Shown here piece after piece: positions 35,504-45,121 of a stretch of DNA of 64,000 nt. Positions within the stretch are counted from its first letter, which is position 1. Each line of letters begins with the position of its first letter. Below the pieces are notes generated by a model. It did no database searches. It saw only the letters and a program-made list of their open reading frames with translations, and was not told the origin of the DNA. The position numbers were made by a program, and so were the translations under genes. Source of the stretch: Symmachiella dynata (lineage in GTDB: Bacteria; Planctomycetota; Planctomycetia; Planctomycetales; Planctomycetaceae); NCBI RefSeq assembly GCF_007747995.1, contig NZ_CP036276.1, forward strand, positions 5,942,001 through 6,006,000, given 5' to 3'.

Positions 35504-37216
35504 TTACTTGTGGTCGCTGTTGGGGCTGAAGTCCTGCTGCGGGTCCTCAGGTTCGGCAGCTGGCGGTGCGTCTTTGTCGTGCGCGGCCAGCCATTCCCGC
35601 AAATGCCGGCCCAATTCTTGGCCGATTTCTTGTTCGTCGCCAAAAATAATATCGGCGCCGCTGATGGCGAGGTCGTTGACATCGCGCTGGTAACGGGACC
35701 GCACGACCACGTGTGCATTGGGGGCCAAGCCGCGGACCGCCTCGACGACCATTACAGCTGTCCGGTTGTGCGGCACGGTGACGATCACCGCTTTTGCGTC
35801 GCGGACGCGGGCGTGTTCTAGGACCTCGTATTGCGTGGCATCGCCAATATGCCCGTCAAATCCCAACTCCTTCGCTTTTTTGACACCCTCATGGTTTAAG
35901 TCGACAACCACAACTTTGATGGACGAAGCACGAAGCGCACCAGCGGCGATTCGGCCGGCGGGTCCAAAACCAACGATGACGATGTGTCCGGTCACAGCGG
36001 TCGTCAACGCGCCGGGTGGGCTGACGCTACGGCCCCGAAAGACGAACTTTGCCAACCGGTAACCGACGCGTCCCGCATAGGAGAGCAATAGCGGGCTGAG
36101 CAGCAGTGAGACAATTGTTGCCGAGACAATCAACAAATGGGTCTCACGCGATATCGCGCCCACCGTGCGTGCGACCGCGCCCAGGACAAACGCGAATTCG
36201 CCAATTTGCGACACACTGATTCCGGTGGTCGCTGCAACGGCCGGGGACTGCCCCAGTCGCTGAAAGATAATCCACGTCACCGCCAGCTTGACGAGCATGA
36301 TTGCTGCGGTTGCCCCCACGACCAGGAAGAGATGGCTGGCAATCCAAACCGGATCAGCAATCATCCCAGCCGATCCAAAAAACAACGTCAGCAAGACCAC
36401 GCGGAGCGAAGAGACGTCGGCGCGGATTTGCGTGGCGAACGGCGAGCCTCCCAAAATCATGCCCGCAATGAACGCTCCCAACGCGGGTGAGATCCCCGCG
36501 CGGTGCGCCACCCAGGCCGAACCGAGTCCAATCACCACAGCCAGGATCGTTGTCAACTCACGGTTGCGGACCAACGTCAATCCCCCCAGCGCGCGGGCGG
36601 CGACGACGTTGAGCAAAATGTATAAACCGGCAATCAACAATCCGGCGGTTAGCATGATCCAACCGACATTCACGGCGATCTCACGAGCTCCTTCTCCACC
36701 GGCGAGTACGGCAATCAGAATCGCCAGTGGGACCACTGCGATATCCTGCACGAGCAAAATCGCCAAACTGTTTCCGCCGTAGGGCGTATCGATTTCGCCG
36801 CTTTCCATCAACGTCCGCAGGACCACTGCGGTGCTGCTCAGGGCGACCATGGCGCCGACAGCGACCGCTTCGCGGATGCCCAGGCCATATAAGCAGGCGA
36901 CGCCGGTCATCGCCGCCAGCGTGACGGAGACCTGCAAAATCCCGCCAATCAGCGCTTTGTTGCCCAGTTTGCGGAGCCGTGCCAGCGAAAATTCGAGTCC
37001 TAAGCTGAACAGCAGCAGCGCGACTCCCAGCTCGGCGATCACCTCGATTTCCTGTTCGGATTTGACGAGATGGATGCTGCCTGGGCCGCCCAATAGCATT
37101 CCCGCGATCAGATAACCGACGAGCGGGCTTTGTCCGAAACGGGCGAAGACGCCCCCCAGGATCAGCGCGCCGGCGAGCAAGGCCACGATTTCAAACAGAA
37201 GTTGCCAGATGTCCAA
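35504..37216 (-). CDS. Kef-type cation:proton antiporter with TrkA-N domain
   Basis: A 570-residue monovalent cation:proton antiporter-2 protein. Residues about 1-380 contain some 12 TM helices with the motifs PLVGYLIAGMLLGG, LLFSLGLEFSL, ALSSTAVVL and GISVSQIGEFAFVL. A cytosolic TrkA-N/RCK Rossmann domain follows (HIVIVGFGPAGRIAAGAL, about 405-520). Likely K+ or Na+ efflux in exchange for protons. The TTG at 37216 is preferred: AAGGG lies 9 bases upstream and the first TM starts normally. Upstream Met in the longer frame gives a His-rich unlikely N terminus. Confidence 0.88.
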   Translation of the reverse strand: MDIWQLLFEIVALLAGALILGGVFARFGQSPLVGYLIAGMLLGGPGSIHLVKSEQEIEVIAELGVALLLFSLGLEFSLARLRKLGNKALIGGILQVSVTLAAMTGVACLYGLGIREAVAVGAMVALSSTAVVLRTLMESGEIDTPYGGNSLAILLVQDIAVVPLAILIAVLAGGEGAREIAVNVGWIMLTAGLLIAGLYILLNVVAARALGGLTLVRNRELTTILAVVIGLGSAWVAHRAGISPALGAFIAGMILGGSPFATQIRADVSSLRVVLLTLFFGSAGMIADPVWIASHLFLVVGATAAIMLVKLAVTWIIFQRLGQSPAVAATTGISVSQIGEFAFVLGAVARTVGAISRETHLLIVSATIVSLLLSPLLLSYAGRVGYRLAKFVFRGRSVSPPGALTTAVTGHIVIVGFGPAGRIAAGALRASSIKVVVVDLNHEGVKKAKELGFDGHIGDATQYEVLEHARVRDAKAVIVTVPHNRTAVMVVEAVRGLAPNAHVVVRSRYQRDVNDLAISGADIIFGDEQEIGQELGRHLREWLAAHDKDAPPAAEPEDPQQDFSPNSDHK

Positions 37217-37429
37217 CGTTACAACCCTTCTTCCACGATGAGCGCACTCACAATGGTGGTGCGTCGCAGAAGAATACACGCCGTATCAAACCCAGCACAA
37301 GAGCCATCAAGGCCCGCGGTTGCACAATTCGACGTCGTGGCCAAATCCCCGAGCCTTGCCGTGGACCTGGAAGCGAACCCTTGCCTTCAGAAAGCAATAC
37401 CGAAAGACCGCAGCGCACGTCTTCAGCTG

Positions 37430-38926
37430 CTACTTGCGTTTTTTGTCGAGGTTCTGCTTCAGTTCCTCGGGATCGACCTGAGAGGCGATGCCTTCGGCGG
37501 GGACTTCAGCGCCGGCGGTCCAGGCAATGGCGTTGAGAACCAGCTTGCGGAAATCGTCGTCGCCCCAGTTGTTGTGGAAGTGCCCCCCGGTAAAACCGAA
37601 ACCACGGCCGCCGTCGGGACGCTCGATGGCCCAGCTCAATGTTTCTAAACGACCGGGATGTTCAGCTGCCGCTTGGGTGCGACGCACGTCATCCGGCGGG
37701 GTCGCCTGGACAATTGGTTGGACATGGTCCGCTTCAACAGGAAACCGGATGTTGAAATACCATTCGTCGTTGAGATGAAAGGGTTTCACGCCGCGCGTGA
37801 TTGGATGCTCGGGCAGGCTGTCGACGTTGGCGATCCAATGCGGATTGGTTGAGTAGTCGGTCTCGTAGTAGCCGCCGATCCAATCCAGGTATTCCGGTCC
37901 GCCCCGCTCTTTGGGGACTTCGACGGCGTAGTGCACACAGGCTAGGCCGACCCCTTTTTTCATGAGGTCGTGCATCTCCCGCAAATTTTCCCCTTGGATT
38001 ACCGGATGCCGCGATCCGCCATCCATGAACAAAAAGATGGTATCGGCGTTGTCAAAAGCGGTCGGATCTTTGGGCCAGCCGTTCAAATAACCTTGGGCCA
38101 ACAGTCCGGGGACTTCGTTGACGCAGCGTTCTAACAATAGCACTCCAGCATTGAATTCGTGATGCCCCGGCGCGTGACTGGGGGTCCCGGCAACCATCAC
38201 GACCTTTTTGCCTTGCGCCAGTTTAAGGCGTTTGAGACGGATGTTGCGAAACTGTACGGTCATCGGCGGACCGGCGTGCAGTTGCAACGCCAACAAACCC
38301 TGCATGGCCCGTTTTTTGGCATCATTGTCGGTCAGGTCGATGGTGACATGCCCATTGATCTTGTGGATCAAGTGGTTGCCTTCGGCGATGATCGTGTAGT
38401 CGTTCCAGTCCTCTTTTTTAATCGACTTTTGAATCGCGGCTGGATCGCCGACGGAACCTGAGGGCGTGATTTTTCCGTCCGCTCCGATGACCACTTTTTG
38501 CCCGCGTAGCGCTAGAATCCCGCGGGCCTTTTCTTCGTAAAGAATGCCCGAATACTTCTCACCCGCTTCGTAGTCGGCTTGATATCCGCTGAGCACCCAT
38601 TTGTCGACAGCCTTGCTGCGATATTGAATGCCGCTGTTGCCGTCGATGATTTTGACTTGCAACCGCAGTTCAAAGTCGTCGACTTTGCCACCTTCCCAAA
38701 TCAGGAACGTGTTGCCCTTTGTGGGATTTTCCTTGGTCGTCTGACCGGTGATCGCACCGTCGCGGACCGACCAAAACTTGGGATTCCCATCCCAACCGGT
38801 GAGGTCCTTACCGTTGAAAATGCTTTTAAATCCCGGTTCCGGTTCTTCAGCATGGGCGAGTGTCGCGCCCCAAAGGACGAGACTCCCTAGGAACAAAACC
38901 AACAGGCGGCGAGATGTAGCGGTCAT
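37430..38926 (-). CDS. Secreted DUF1080 (3-keto-disaccharide hydrolase)-ThuA fusion
   Basis: A 498-residue exported protein (signal peptide about 1-26, ending AHAEE). The N-terminal DUF1080 domain (about 30-230) has FKSIFNGKDLTGWDGN and FELRLQVKII; this concanavalin-like fold includes 3-keto-glycoside hydrolases. The C-terminal ThuA domain (about 240-480) has KVVMVAGTPSHAPGHHEF and the glutamine-amidotransferase-like fold linked to trehalose utilisation. Such fusions are common in planctomycetes and fit extracytoplasmic sugar breakdown. AGAGAGGA precedes the ATG. Confidence 0.88.
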   Translation of the reverse strand: MTATSRRLLVLFLGSLVLWGATLAHAEEPEPGFKSIFNGKDLTGWDGNPKFWSVRDGAITGQTTKENPTKGNTFLIWEGGKVDDFELRLQVKIIDGNSGIQYRSKAVDKWVLSGYQADYEAGEKYSGILYEEKARGILALRGQKVVIGADGKITPSGSVGDPAAIQKSIKKEDWNDYTIIAEGNHLIHKINGHVTIDLTDNDAKKRAMQGLLALQLHAGPPMTVQFRNIRLKRLKLAQGKKVVMVAGTPSHAPGHHEFNAGVLLLERCVNEVPGLLAQGYLNGWPKDPTAFDNADTIFLFMDGGSRHPVIQGENLREMHDLMKKGVGLACVHYAVEVPKERGGPEYLDWIGGYYETDYSTNPHWIANVDSLPEHPITRGVKPFHLNDEWYFNIRFPVEADHVQPIVQATPPDDVRRTQAAAEHPGRLETLSWAIERPDGGRGFGFTGGHFHNNWGDDDFRKLVLNAIAWTAGAEVPAEGIASQVDPEELKQNLDKKRK

Positions 38927-39099
38927 GGAGTCCTCTCTGCGATTTGTCTTATTTTTAGGTGTCGGCGGGGGGTAGCTGGCTGTGTTGGGTCACACGAAAT
39001 ACGGTCAAAAAATGGCCCGCATTTCGTGCTTTCCCCAAGTCTACAAAGTTTGCCCAAATTGCACCAGAAACCGGAGAGCCAAGTTGTTGGGCCAAACCC

Positions 39100-39141
39100 C
39101 ACCTGCCAGACGTCGCGCCGCAGCTTGCGGCTAGGCAGGTG
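39100..39141 (-). terminator. Nested hairpin at the end of the HdeD-type gene
   Basis: Outer stem CACCTGCC/GGCAGGTG and inner stem CCGCA-GCT-TGCGG; the HdeD stop codon lies within it. No T-run follows, so it may be a REP-type unit rather than an intrinsic terminator. A second hairpin, CACGAAAT/ATTTCGTG, lies at 38993-39028. Confidence 0.4.
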
Positions 39142-39736
39142 CTGCACCCGCGTCGTCCATGCCGGACGGCATATTCTTGGCGGCAAAGGCGAGCATGACC
39201 ATCGACCAACCGCCGATCAACATGTCGATCCCGACAAACAGCCCGATGACCCACAGACCTGATTCGGGCCATTCCTGCAGAATCATCCCGCCCAACACGA
39301 TTGACACCACACCGTGCAACAACAGCCAGATCTTGTGTTCCATTTTTGTCATCAGGCAGATGGCAATACGAAAAATGCCGCCGGCAATCAACAGAATCGC
39401 GATGAGCATGGTAAACGCGACCGCACCTTCCAGCGGATTTTTAATGAGCACGATGCCCATCAGAATATACAACGCCGCACTGACCGCATCGATAAAAAAG
39501 CCCTTCCACTGTTTCCGCCAAAAGAAGTTGGCTGCCTGAATCACACCGCTGAACAGCAGCAGCCAACCTAAAAACATAACGGTCAGGCCAGTCATCCAGA
39601 CCGATGACCCGATGGCGGCCATGCCGGCGATAATCAAAAGCACTCCCAGCCCCAGGAACCAACCCCAGTTGTGACGCAGTTCTTGAATTCCGACGAGCAT
39701 TGCTGGTGACGACGGGCCGAGTTGATCTTGTGACAT
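39131..39736 (-). CDS. HdeD/DUF308-family membrane protein
   Basis: A 201-residue protein with six hydrophobic segments in the DUF308 pattern (GWFLGLGVLLIIAGMAAIG, then LGWLLLFSGVIQAANFFW, YILMGIVLIKNPLEGAVAFT, VVSIVLGGMIL). HdeD in E. coli belongs to an acid-resistance island; most homologues have no known role. The start at 39736 has AAGGAAA upstream. It lies between DUF1080-ThuA and nhaA, both also on the minus strand. Confidence 0.85.
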   Translation of the reverse strand: MSQDQLGPSSPAMLVGIQELRHNWGWFLGLGVLLIIAGMAAIGSSVWMTGLTVMFLGWLLLFSGVIQAANFFWRKQWKGFFIDAVSAALYILMGIVLIKNPLEGAVAFTMLIAILLIAGGIFRIAICLMTKMEHKIWLLLHGVVSIVLGGMILQEWPESGLWVIGLFVGIDMLIGGWSMVMLAFAAKNMPSGMDDAGAAPA

Positions 39737-39833
39737 GTGCGTGTTTCCTTTGTCGCGGATAAGGTTTTCTATGAGAGTTTTCAGACAGAACGGCAATCTG
39801 CAACAACAGCGGGCACTTGGAGCCCCCGCTAAA

Positions 39834-41201
39834 CTACTCGACAGCTGGGGCCAGTTTTTTTTGCAGGACGATATATCCTAGCACACCCGAAATGGCCGAA
39901 GCGGTCAACACGCCCAATTTTGATTGGCTGTCGAACGCTTGGTCCGTAAAAGCAAGCCCACTGACGAACAACGACATGGTGAATCCCACACCGGCTAAGC
40001 AACTAATGCCCCACAGTTGTCCCCAGGTGACGCCGGCGGGCATCGCGGCTAGTCCGCTGCGGATGGCCAACCAGCTAAACAGCATCACACCAATTTGCTT
40101 GCCGACGATCAATCCCAACATCACGCCGAGCCCCACGGTGATGGGGGCACCTGAGAGACTCTCGATGTCGATTGGCACGCCGGCATTGAGAAGCGCAAAT
40201 AGCGGTAAGATGATAAAGGTGGTGATGGGGTGCAGTCGGTGTTCCAGATTGATACCTGCCGGGATCATATCCTCGCTGGCAACGTAAATATCGCTCAGGT
40301 CTTCCAGTTGTTTTTGATCGCCGATCATACTATCCCGCGTGAATTCGGCCGCTTCGAGCTCATCGAGCTTGCCGCGGCAAAGTTTGAGATACTCTCGGGG
40401 ATCAATTTTTGCCCGCACCGGGACGAGTAGCGCGATCAACGTGCCGGCAATCGTGGTATGCACTCCCGAGGCCAAGACCGCCACCCAAACGGCGACTGCT
40501 AACAACAGATAAATTCCGGTGTGACGCACATTCATGCGGTTGGCAACGAATATCCCAGACAAAAATGCCGCCGCCACGGCCAATGCCATGATGGATATTG
40601 TGTCCGTATAAAAAATGGCGATCACGACGACCGCTCCCAGGTCATCCACAATGGCCAATGCTGTGAGAAAAACTTTGAGCGAAACCGGTACGCGGCTGCC
40701 AAACAGCGATAGCGCGCCCAATGCAAAGGCAATATCGGTCGCCATGGGGATTCCCCACCCCCGCATGCCGGGGCCGCCAAAATTCAAGAACGTGAAGAGC
40801 AGCGCCGGGACCAACATCCCCCCCAAAGCCGCACCAACCGGCAAGGCCGATTTCTTGAGTGAGGAGAGCTCGCCGACCAACAACTCCCGTTTGATTTCCA
40901 AACCGACGACGAAGAAAAAAATGGCCATCAACCCATCATTCACCCAGTGATGCAGGCTCATTCTGAAATTGTGCACATCTGCAAACGAGGTCGCCCCTTC
41001 CGGCCCCCAATCGAGCCCAATATGTTCGTGCAAGACATGGTGATAGCTCTCGGCCCAGGGAGAGTTGGCCCAGATGAGCGCTATCGCTGAACAGGCTAGC
41101 AACAAGATGCTGCCGGAGACTTCCGATTGGAAGAAACGCTGAAACGTATTGGGAGAACTACCGGAAGCCGGTGAACCCATGCCTTCGTCCTTATCAAACA
41201 T
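39834..41201 (-). CDS. nhaA: Na+/H+ antiporter NhaA
   Basis: A 455-residue electrogenic sodium:proton antiporter of the inner membrane. The ion-binding Asp pair is in FLTALAIVDDLGAVVVIA, and GLEIKRELLVGEL and PMATDIAFALGAL are conserved. Compared with E. coli NhaA (388 residues) it has a hydrophilic insert of about 60 residues around 280-335 (KIDPREYLKLCRGKLDELEA...), seen in one NhaA subgroup. Confidence 0.93.
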   Translation of the reverse strand: MFDKDEGMGSPASGSSPNTFQRFFQSEVSGSILLLACSAIALIWANSPWAESYHHVLHEHIGLDWGPEGATSFADVHNFRMSLHHWVNDGLMAIFFFVVGLEIKRELLVGELSSLKKSALPVGAALGGMLVPALLFTFLNFGGPGMRGWGIPMATDIAFALGALSLFGSRVPVSLKVFLTALAIVDDLGAVVVIAIFYTDTISIMALAVAAAFLSGIFVANRMNVRHTGIYLLLAVAVWVAVLASGVHTTIAGTLIALLVPVRAKIDPREYLKLCRGKLDELEAAEFTRDSMIGDQKQLEDLSDIYVASEDMIPAGINLEHRLHPITTFIILPLFALLNAGVPIDIESLSGAPITVGLGVMLGLIVGKQIGVMLFSWLAIRSGLAAMPAGVTWGQLWGISCLAGVGFTMSLFVSGLAFTDQAFDSQSKLGVLTASAISGVLGYIVLQKKLAPAVE

Positions 41202-41367
41202 CGGTGAGGAAATCGTGGAACGCGGACATGATAGCGGCTAGTTGTGCCACCACGCCAGAACAAATAACAAGGAGTCCGTGGGAGGGAAGTCTGGAGAGTC
41301 GGCAGGTGCTGCCCACAAGCTGAACATCGCCTGGATCGGTGGGTCGCTAAAACGACTTCTGGTGGGA

Positions 41368-42324
41368 TCAGGGGTCGTTGACGTGCAGTAAGATTTTCAA
41401 AGTATCCGTGGTGCGTGCGATTTCAAAGGCTTCCAATGCAGCGGATAACGGCAGCCGGTGATCAATCAAGGGAAGGACCTCCACTTCGGCATTTTCCAAA
41501 GCAGACACAGCCCGGTCAAACGGTCCGCAGCGTGATCCGACGACCGTGATCTCATCAATCACCAACGGGGCCAACGTCATTTCCGGCGTTCCCGCCACGG
41601 TGGTTTTGAGCACAATCGTGCCACGTGGTTTGATAATCTGGCAAGCCGTCGGCAATCCGCTGGGAGATCCTGTGCAATCCACCACCATATCCGCACAGCG
41701 GTCGGGCGAGAGGTTTTCTAACAGCTCGGTGGCAATCCCCAATTTTTCCAACAGGTCTAATTTCCGACGATGTTTGCCGACCACCGAAACCGTTGCTCCG
41801 GAGAGGCGGATCACCTGCGCGCACAAGTTGCCCAACCGACCATCCCCGAGGACCACAACCTGCATCTCTTTGGAGAGCGGAATCTGCGCCGGAATCTGGA
41901 ATGCCGCTGCCAATGGCTCGGTAAAGACAGCCGCCTGAGTAGAGATTTCATCCGGTACCCGATGCAGATTCGCTTCCGGGATAGCAATGTAGTCAGCAAA
42001 GGCGCCGTCGTGATTCAAAATGCCGAGTACCGTGCGGTGCGGACAATGTGTGGCCAGCCCCTGCCGGCAAGTTTCGCAGCTACCACAGGAGCAATTGATT
42101 TCACCCACAACGCGTTGCCCGGCAAAGCGTCCCGTTTCGGCAACGCCCACAAATTCGTGTCCTAAGATGCCGTGAAACCCCATGTAGCCTTGGACGAGTT
42201 GCAGGTCGGTCTCACAGAGACCTGCCAGCAGCACGCGGACCAACACTTCGTTTTCGCGGCAAACGGGCTGCGGAATATTCTCGCGAAACGAGATTCCGGT
42301 TTCATCAAACATGACAGCGCGCAT
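41368..42324 (-). CDS. Zinc-dependent medium-chain alcohol dehydrogenase family protein
   Basis: A 318-residue MDR enzyme. Catalytic zinc ligands: Cys in GLCETDLQL and His/Glu in GHEFVGV; the structural zinc lobe is CSCGSCETCRQGLATHC. The NAD(P) fold has VVVLGDGRLGNLCAQV in place of the usual GxGxxG. Substrate unknown; threonine/sorbitol dehydrogenase relatives are closest in style. A GTG 15 bases upstream is an alternative start. It lies about 50 bases after the DUF2752 gene. Confidence 0.85.
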   Translation of the reverse strand: MRAVMFDETGISFRENIPQPVCRENEVLVRVLLAGLCETDLQLVQGYMGFHGILGHEFVGVAETGRFAGQRVVGEINCSCGSCETCRQGLATHCPHRTVLGILNHDGAFADYIAIPEANLHRVPDEISTQAAVFTEPLAAAFQIPAQIPLSKEMQVVVLGDGRLGNLCAQVIRLSGATVSVVGKHRRKLDLLEKLGIATELLENLSPDRCADMVVDCTGSPSGLPTACQIIKPRGTIVLKTTVAGTPEMTLAPLVIDEITVVGSRCGPFDRAVSALENAEVEVLPLIDHRLPLSAALEAFEIARTTDTLKILLHVNDP

Positions 42325-42374
42325 GGAACGGTCACTCACTTACGGTTTTTGACGGGGCGACCGAGAACGGACGT

Positions 42375-42887
42375 TCAGACCAGCACATCCCAGATCCGAT
42401 TCAAGATCAGCAAAATCCCCAAGCCGGCCCACATTCTCATTTCGTAACGGATCCAGCGGGGATCGCTGACGCGCTGCTGCCAGGGAATCAACAGTCGATA
42501 GGGGACCTGAGCGAGGATGACCAATAACACCAGCCACCCTAATCGGTGCACGCTCAACGACTCGGCCAGTTGACCATGGACCAGATGAATGGTGCTCCGC
42601 GTCATCCCGCAAGCGGGGCATTCGACTCCCAGCCAACTTCGGGAATAGCATATATCTGGCAGCTGCCAGCTTGAATTGCCGAGGAGAGACACGTGGTCGG
42701 TCCCCACGACCTGCAGGAACCAGCCGGCCAATGGGATCAACACAGCCAATGCTATCCAAAACCAATCGCCGCCACGAATCCGCCGCCGTACTGCGGAGGC
42801 AGCGGACAAACGGCCGGACGAGTTGGCGGGGGCAATCGGCATGTGGAAGCCGCAAACAACAAATAGGGACGAAGGGGATTCGATCAC
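42375..42887 (-). CDS. DUF2752 membrane protein
   Basis: A protein of up to 170 residues with about three TM helices and the DUF2752 signature CPACGMTRS in a loop (about 89-97), followed by HLVHGQLAESL. Function unknown. The N terminus is unclear: GTG at 42887 or ATG at 42842. It precedes the dehydrogenase on the same strand and may share its message. Confidence 0.75.
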   Translation of the reverse strand: MIESPSSLFVVCGFHMPIAPANSSGRLSAASAVRRRIRGGDWFWIALAVLIPLAGWFLQVVGTDHVSLLGNSSWQLPDICYSRSWLGVECPACGMTRSTIHLVHGQLAESLSVHRLGWLVLLVILAQVPYRLLIPWQQRVSDPRWIRYEMRMWAGLGILLILNRIWDVLV

Positions 42888-43107
42888 TCATCTGTCGACG
42901 TCGACATTCGGCGTCTGGCCCACAGTAAATGGTGGATGCAAAAATCGGGAATAGTCCGGCGCAATTGCACATTGGAGAGTCGGGGCGTATTTTCTATAGT
43001 ATGCGGACCGAAACGGCCTCGCAATCGAGTTGATCGACCTAGTTCACATTGCCGGTGACATCGTGCATGCCGCCGGCGGATCGGAACGGATAACCAAGGG
43101 GAGCCAG

Positions 43108-43449
43108 ATGACAGACAGTGGCCCAATTTTACAGATCTACAGTACCGGACCGATGACGGTCTTGGGGTTTGGTGGGCGTGAAATTCTCGATCAATTGGAT
43201 ATTGGCGCGTGCCGCAGCGAAATCATTGCGCTGGTGAAAGAGCACAGTACGGAAAAACTGGCGTTTGACCTGACAGGTGTCAAACTGGTCCCCAGCGGCA
43301 TGTTGGGGCTGTTGGCTTCCCTCAGACAACTGAATGTGGAAGTCCACGTCTGCAATCCCAGCGACGATGTGCGCGAGGTCTTAGAAGTCACCAAGCTGGA
43401 TCAGATCTTGCAGGTCTATGATGTCGAGATCGAGAAGGGCGAGCAGTGA
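43108..43449 (+). CDS. STAS-domain (anti-sigma factor antagonist-like) protein
   Basis: A 113-residue single STAS domain: strand-turn FGGREILDQLDIGACRSEII, core LAFDLTGVKLVPSGMLGLLASL, and C-terminal EVLEVTKLDQILQVYD. In SpoIIAA-type proteins the loop before the helix carries a phosphorylated Ser; here VPSGM supplies a Ser at that place. AAGGGGAG precedes the ATG. It faces the CheX-like gene tail to tail; no anti-sigma kinase is nearby. Confidence 0.85.
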   Translation: MTDSGPILQIYSTGPMTVLGFGGREILDQLDIGACRSEIIALVKEHSTEKLAFDLTGVKLVPSGMLGLLASLRQLNVEVHVCNPSDDVREVLEVTKLDQILQVYDVEIEKGEQ

Positions 43450-43502
43450 AGCACGCTTTGGTTGCTCATCACGACAGACACGCTTGAACGGAGGAGGTCC
43501 CT

Positions 43503-44033
43503 TTAAAGCCGCAGCAACGACATGCTCACCCGCAAGAGTCTTTGGTCCAGCATGATGGCATTGGGATCATTCAATTCAAACACTACGCAAATGAATTCCA
43601 GCCCCTTAGCATAGGCGATCTCGTAGGATTCACCGATGATGACCGAGGGGACGGTGATCTTTGAGAATTGAAACTCCGATTTTGAAAGTCGTGCCTTAAT
43701 TCCCCCGGCAATGATGTTCGTCAGTTCGCCAAATCCATCGATGATTTGGGCAGAGAGCGTAGAAAAATCATCTTGCAGCAATCCGCCGACGACCTTCATT
43801 GCTAGCGTCTCGGAGGAGTTCACCGTCACAAATCCGGAAGCACTCCCATGCACGCCGATCAGACCGGTGATCGTCCCATTGCCCGGGATCGGCACCGACG
43901 AAGTTCCCACGCATGAAGCGACCAAACCGCCCATTGACAGTGCGTCTTCCACGCTGGTAGAAATGGCACGAAATAGCTTTTCGTTCACTGGCAGGGTGGC
44001 TGTCGGATTGTCACTGGCTATTGCCGCTACCAT
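43503..44033 (-). CDS. CheX-like chemotaxis phosphatase
   Basis: A 176-residue protein of the CheC/CheX/FliY group. The active-site helix motif E-x2-N is in GFGELTNIIAGGIKARL (about 103-119), and the N-terminal half has the beta-strand/helix pattern of CheX (GTITGLIGVHGSASGFVTV). CheX removes phosphate from CheY; many planctomycete copies act outside chemotaxis. The ATG at 44033 has AGAGGAGA upstream and is preferred over the one 30 bases earlier. No che or fli gene is in the window. Confidence 0.8.
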   Translation of the reverse strand: MVAAIASDNPTATLPVNEKLFRAISTSVEDALSMGGLVASCVGTSSVPIPGNGTITGLIGVHGSASGFVTVNSSETLAMKVVGGLLQDDFSTLSAQIIDGFGELTNIIAGGIKARLSKSEFQFSKITVPSVIIGESYEIAYAKGLEFICVVFELNDPNAIMLDQRLLRVSMSLLRL

Positions 44034-44353
44034 GTCGTCTCCTCTGAAGTCTGCAGACGCCAAGAATTACATCACAGGCTTTCTTATCGACCCTGGGGTT
44101 GGCGAATGTGCGAACCAATCTCAAAACGAACGGTAATGGTTGGCAATTCCCAGCGAGCGACCGTTTGAGTGGCTCAAGTCATGTGTTATTCGTAACATTT
44201 CAAACCGTCAGAAACGTCAAGGCTTTGCTTGCCGGGAGAGTTTGATCGGGACCAGTGTGAATTACCCTACAGATATAACACTCCCAATCCTTTAATTGTG
44301 TGATATCGATCCTTATTGCCATGTTCTGTCCTTAACGAAGAATCGTTCGCCTT

Positions 44354-45121
44354 ATGAAATCGTCGGCGATCCGCATTGGCGTTTTGGTTGTGCTCGCCGT
44401 CGTCGTCATTGCAGCGATTGCGATTCTGCCCACCAAAGAGTACTTGCTGCAATTTGTCGAAGCGGTCCAGCGGATGGGGTCCACCGGCCCGGTGGTCTTG
44501 GCAGCCGTCTATGTGGTGGCGACGGTTTTATTTGTCCCGGGATCGATCCTGACCTTAGGGGCCGGCTTTCTTTGGGGAGTGCCGATCGGCATTGTCACGA
44601 TTTCGGTGGGCAGTACGCTCGGCGCAGCAGCAGCGTTTGGGTTGGGACGTACATTGTTACGTGACGTGATTGCCGCCAAGGTTGCTAAGAATGAAAAGTT
44701 TCGCTTGATCGATGCCGCTGTCGGTGAACAGGGATTCAAAATCGTGCTGTTGACGCGGCTTTCGCCGGTGTTCCCTTTCAATCTGCTCAACTACTCTTTC
44801 GGCCTCACGCGCGTTTCATTCCGCGATTATATCCTCGCCTCCTGGATCGGCATGCTGCCCGGTACGGCGATGTATGTGTACATCGGATCGGCTTTGAAAA
44901 GCTTGGCGGATCTTTCTACGGGAAATTATGACGGTGGCTTGGGGCAAAAACTGCTGTTTGGATTCGGTCTGGTCATGACCGTTGTCGCTACGGTTTTCAT
45001 CACCCGCATCGCACAAAAATCGTTGCGAGACGCACTGCCGCCCAGCGCACCCACTGAAAACCACGAAGCCCAGCACAGCTCCGACCAATCACCCCCTGAC
45101 GGAGACTCACCCGTTGTCTGA
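44354..45121 (+). CDS. TVP38/TMEM64 (DedA-like) membrane protein
   Basis: A 255-residue protein with about six hydrophobic segments and the SNARE-associated (VTT) core: VLFVPGSILTLGAGFLWG, STLGAAAAFGLGR and RLSPVFPFNLLNYSFGLTRV, with the conserved RxSPxxPF. Homologues scramble or flip lipids; bacterial function is not settled. A hydrophilic tail follows the last TM. Its 3' end overlaps the TTG start of the next gene by 8 bases, so the two are coupled. Confidence 0.87.
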   Translation: MKSSAIRIGVLVVLAVVVIAAIAILPTKEYLLQFVEAVQRMGSTGPVVLAAVYVVATVLFVPGSILTLGAGFLWGVPIGIVTISVGSTLGAAAAFGLGRTLLRDVIAAKVAKNEKFRLIDAAVGEQGFKIVLLTRLSPVFPFNLLNYSFGLTRVSFRDYILASWIGMLPGTAMYVYIGSALKSLADLSTGNYDGGLGQKLLFGFGLVMTVVATVFITRIAQKSLRDALPPSAPTENHEAQHSSDQSPPDGDSPVV

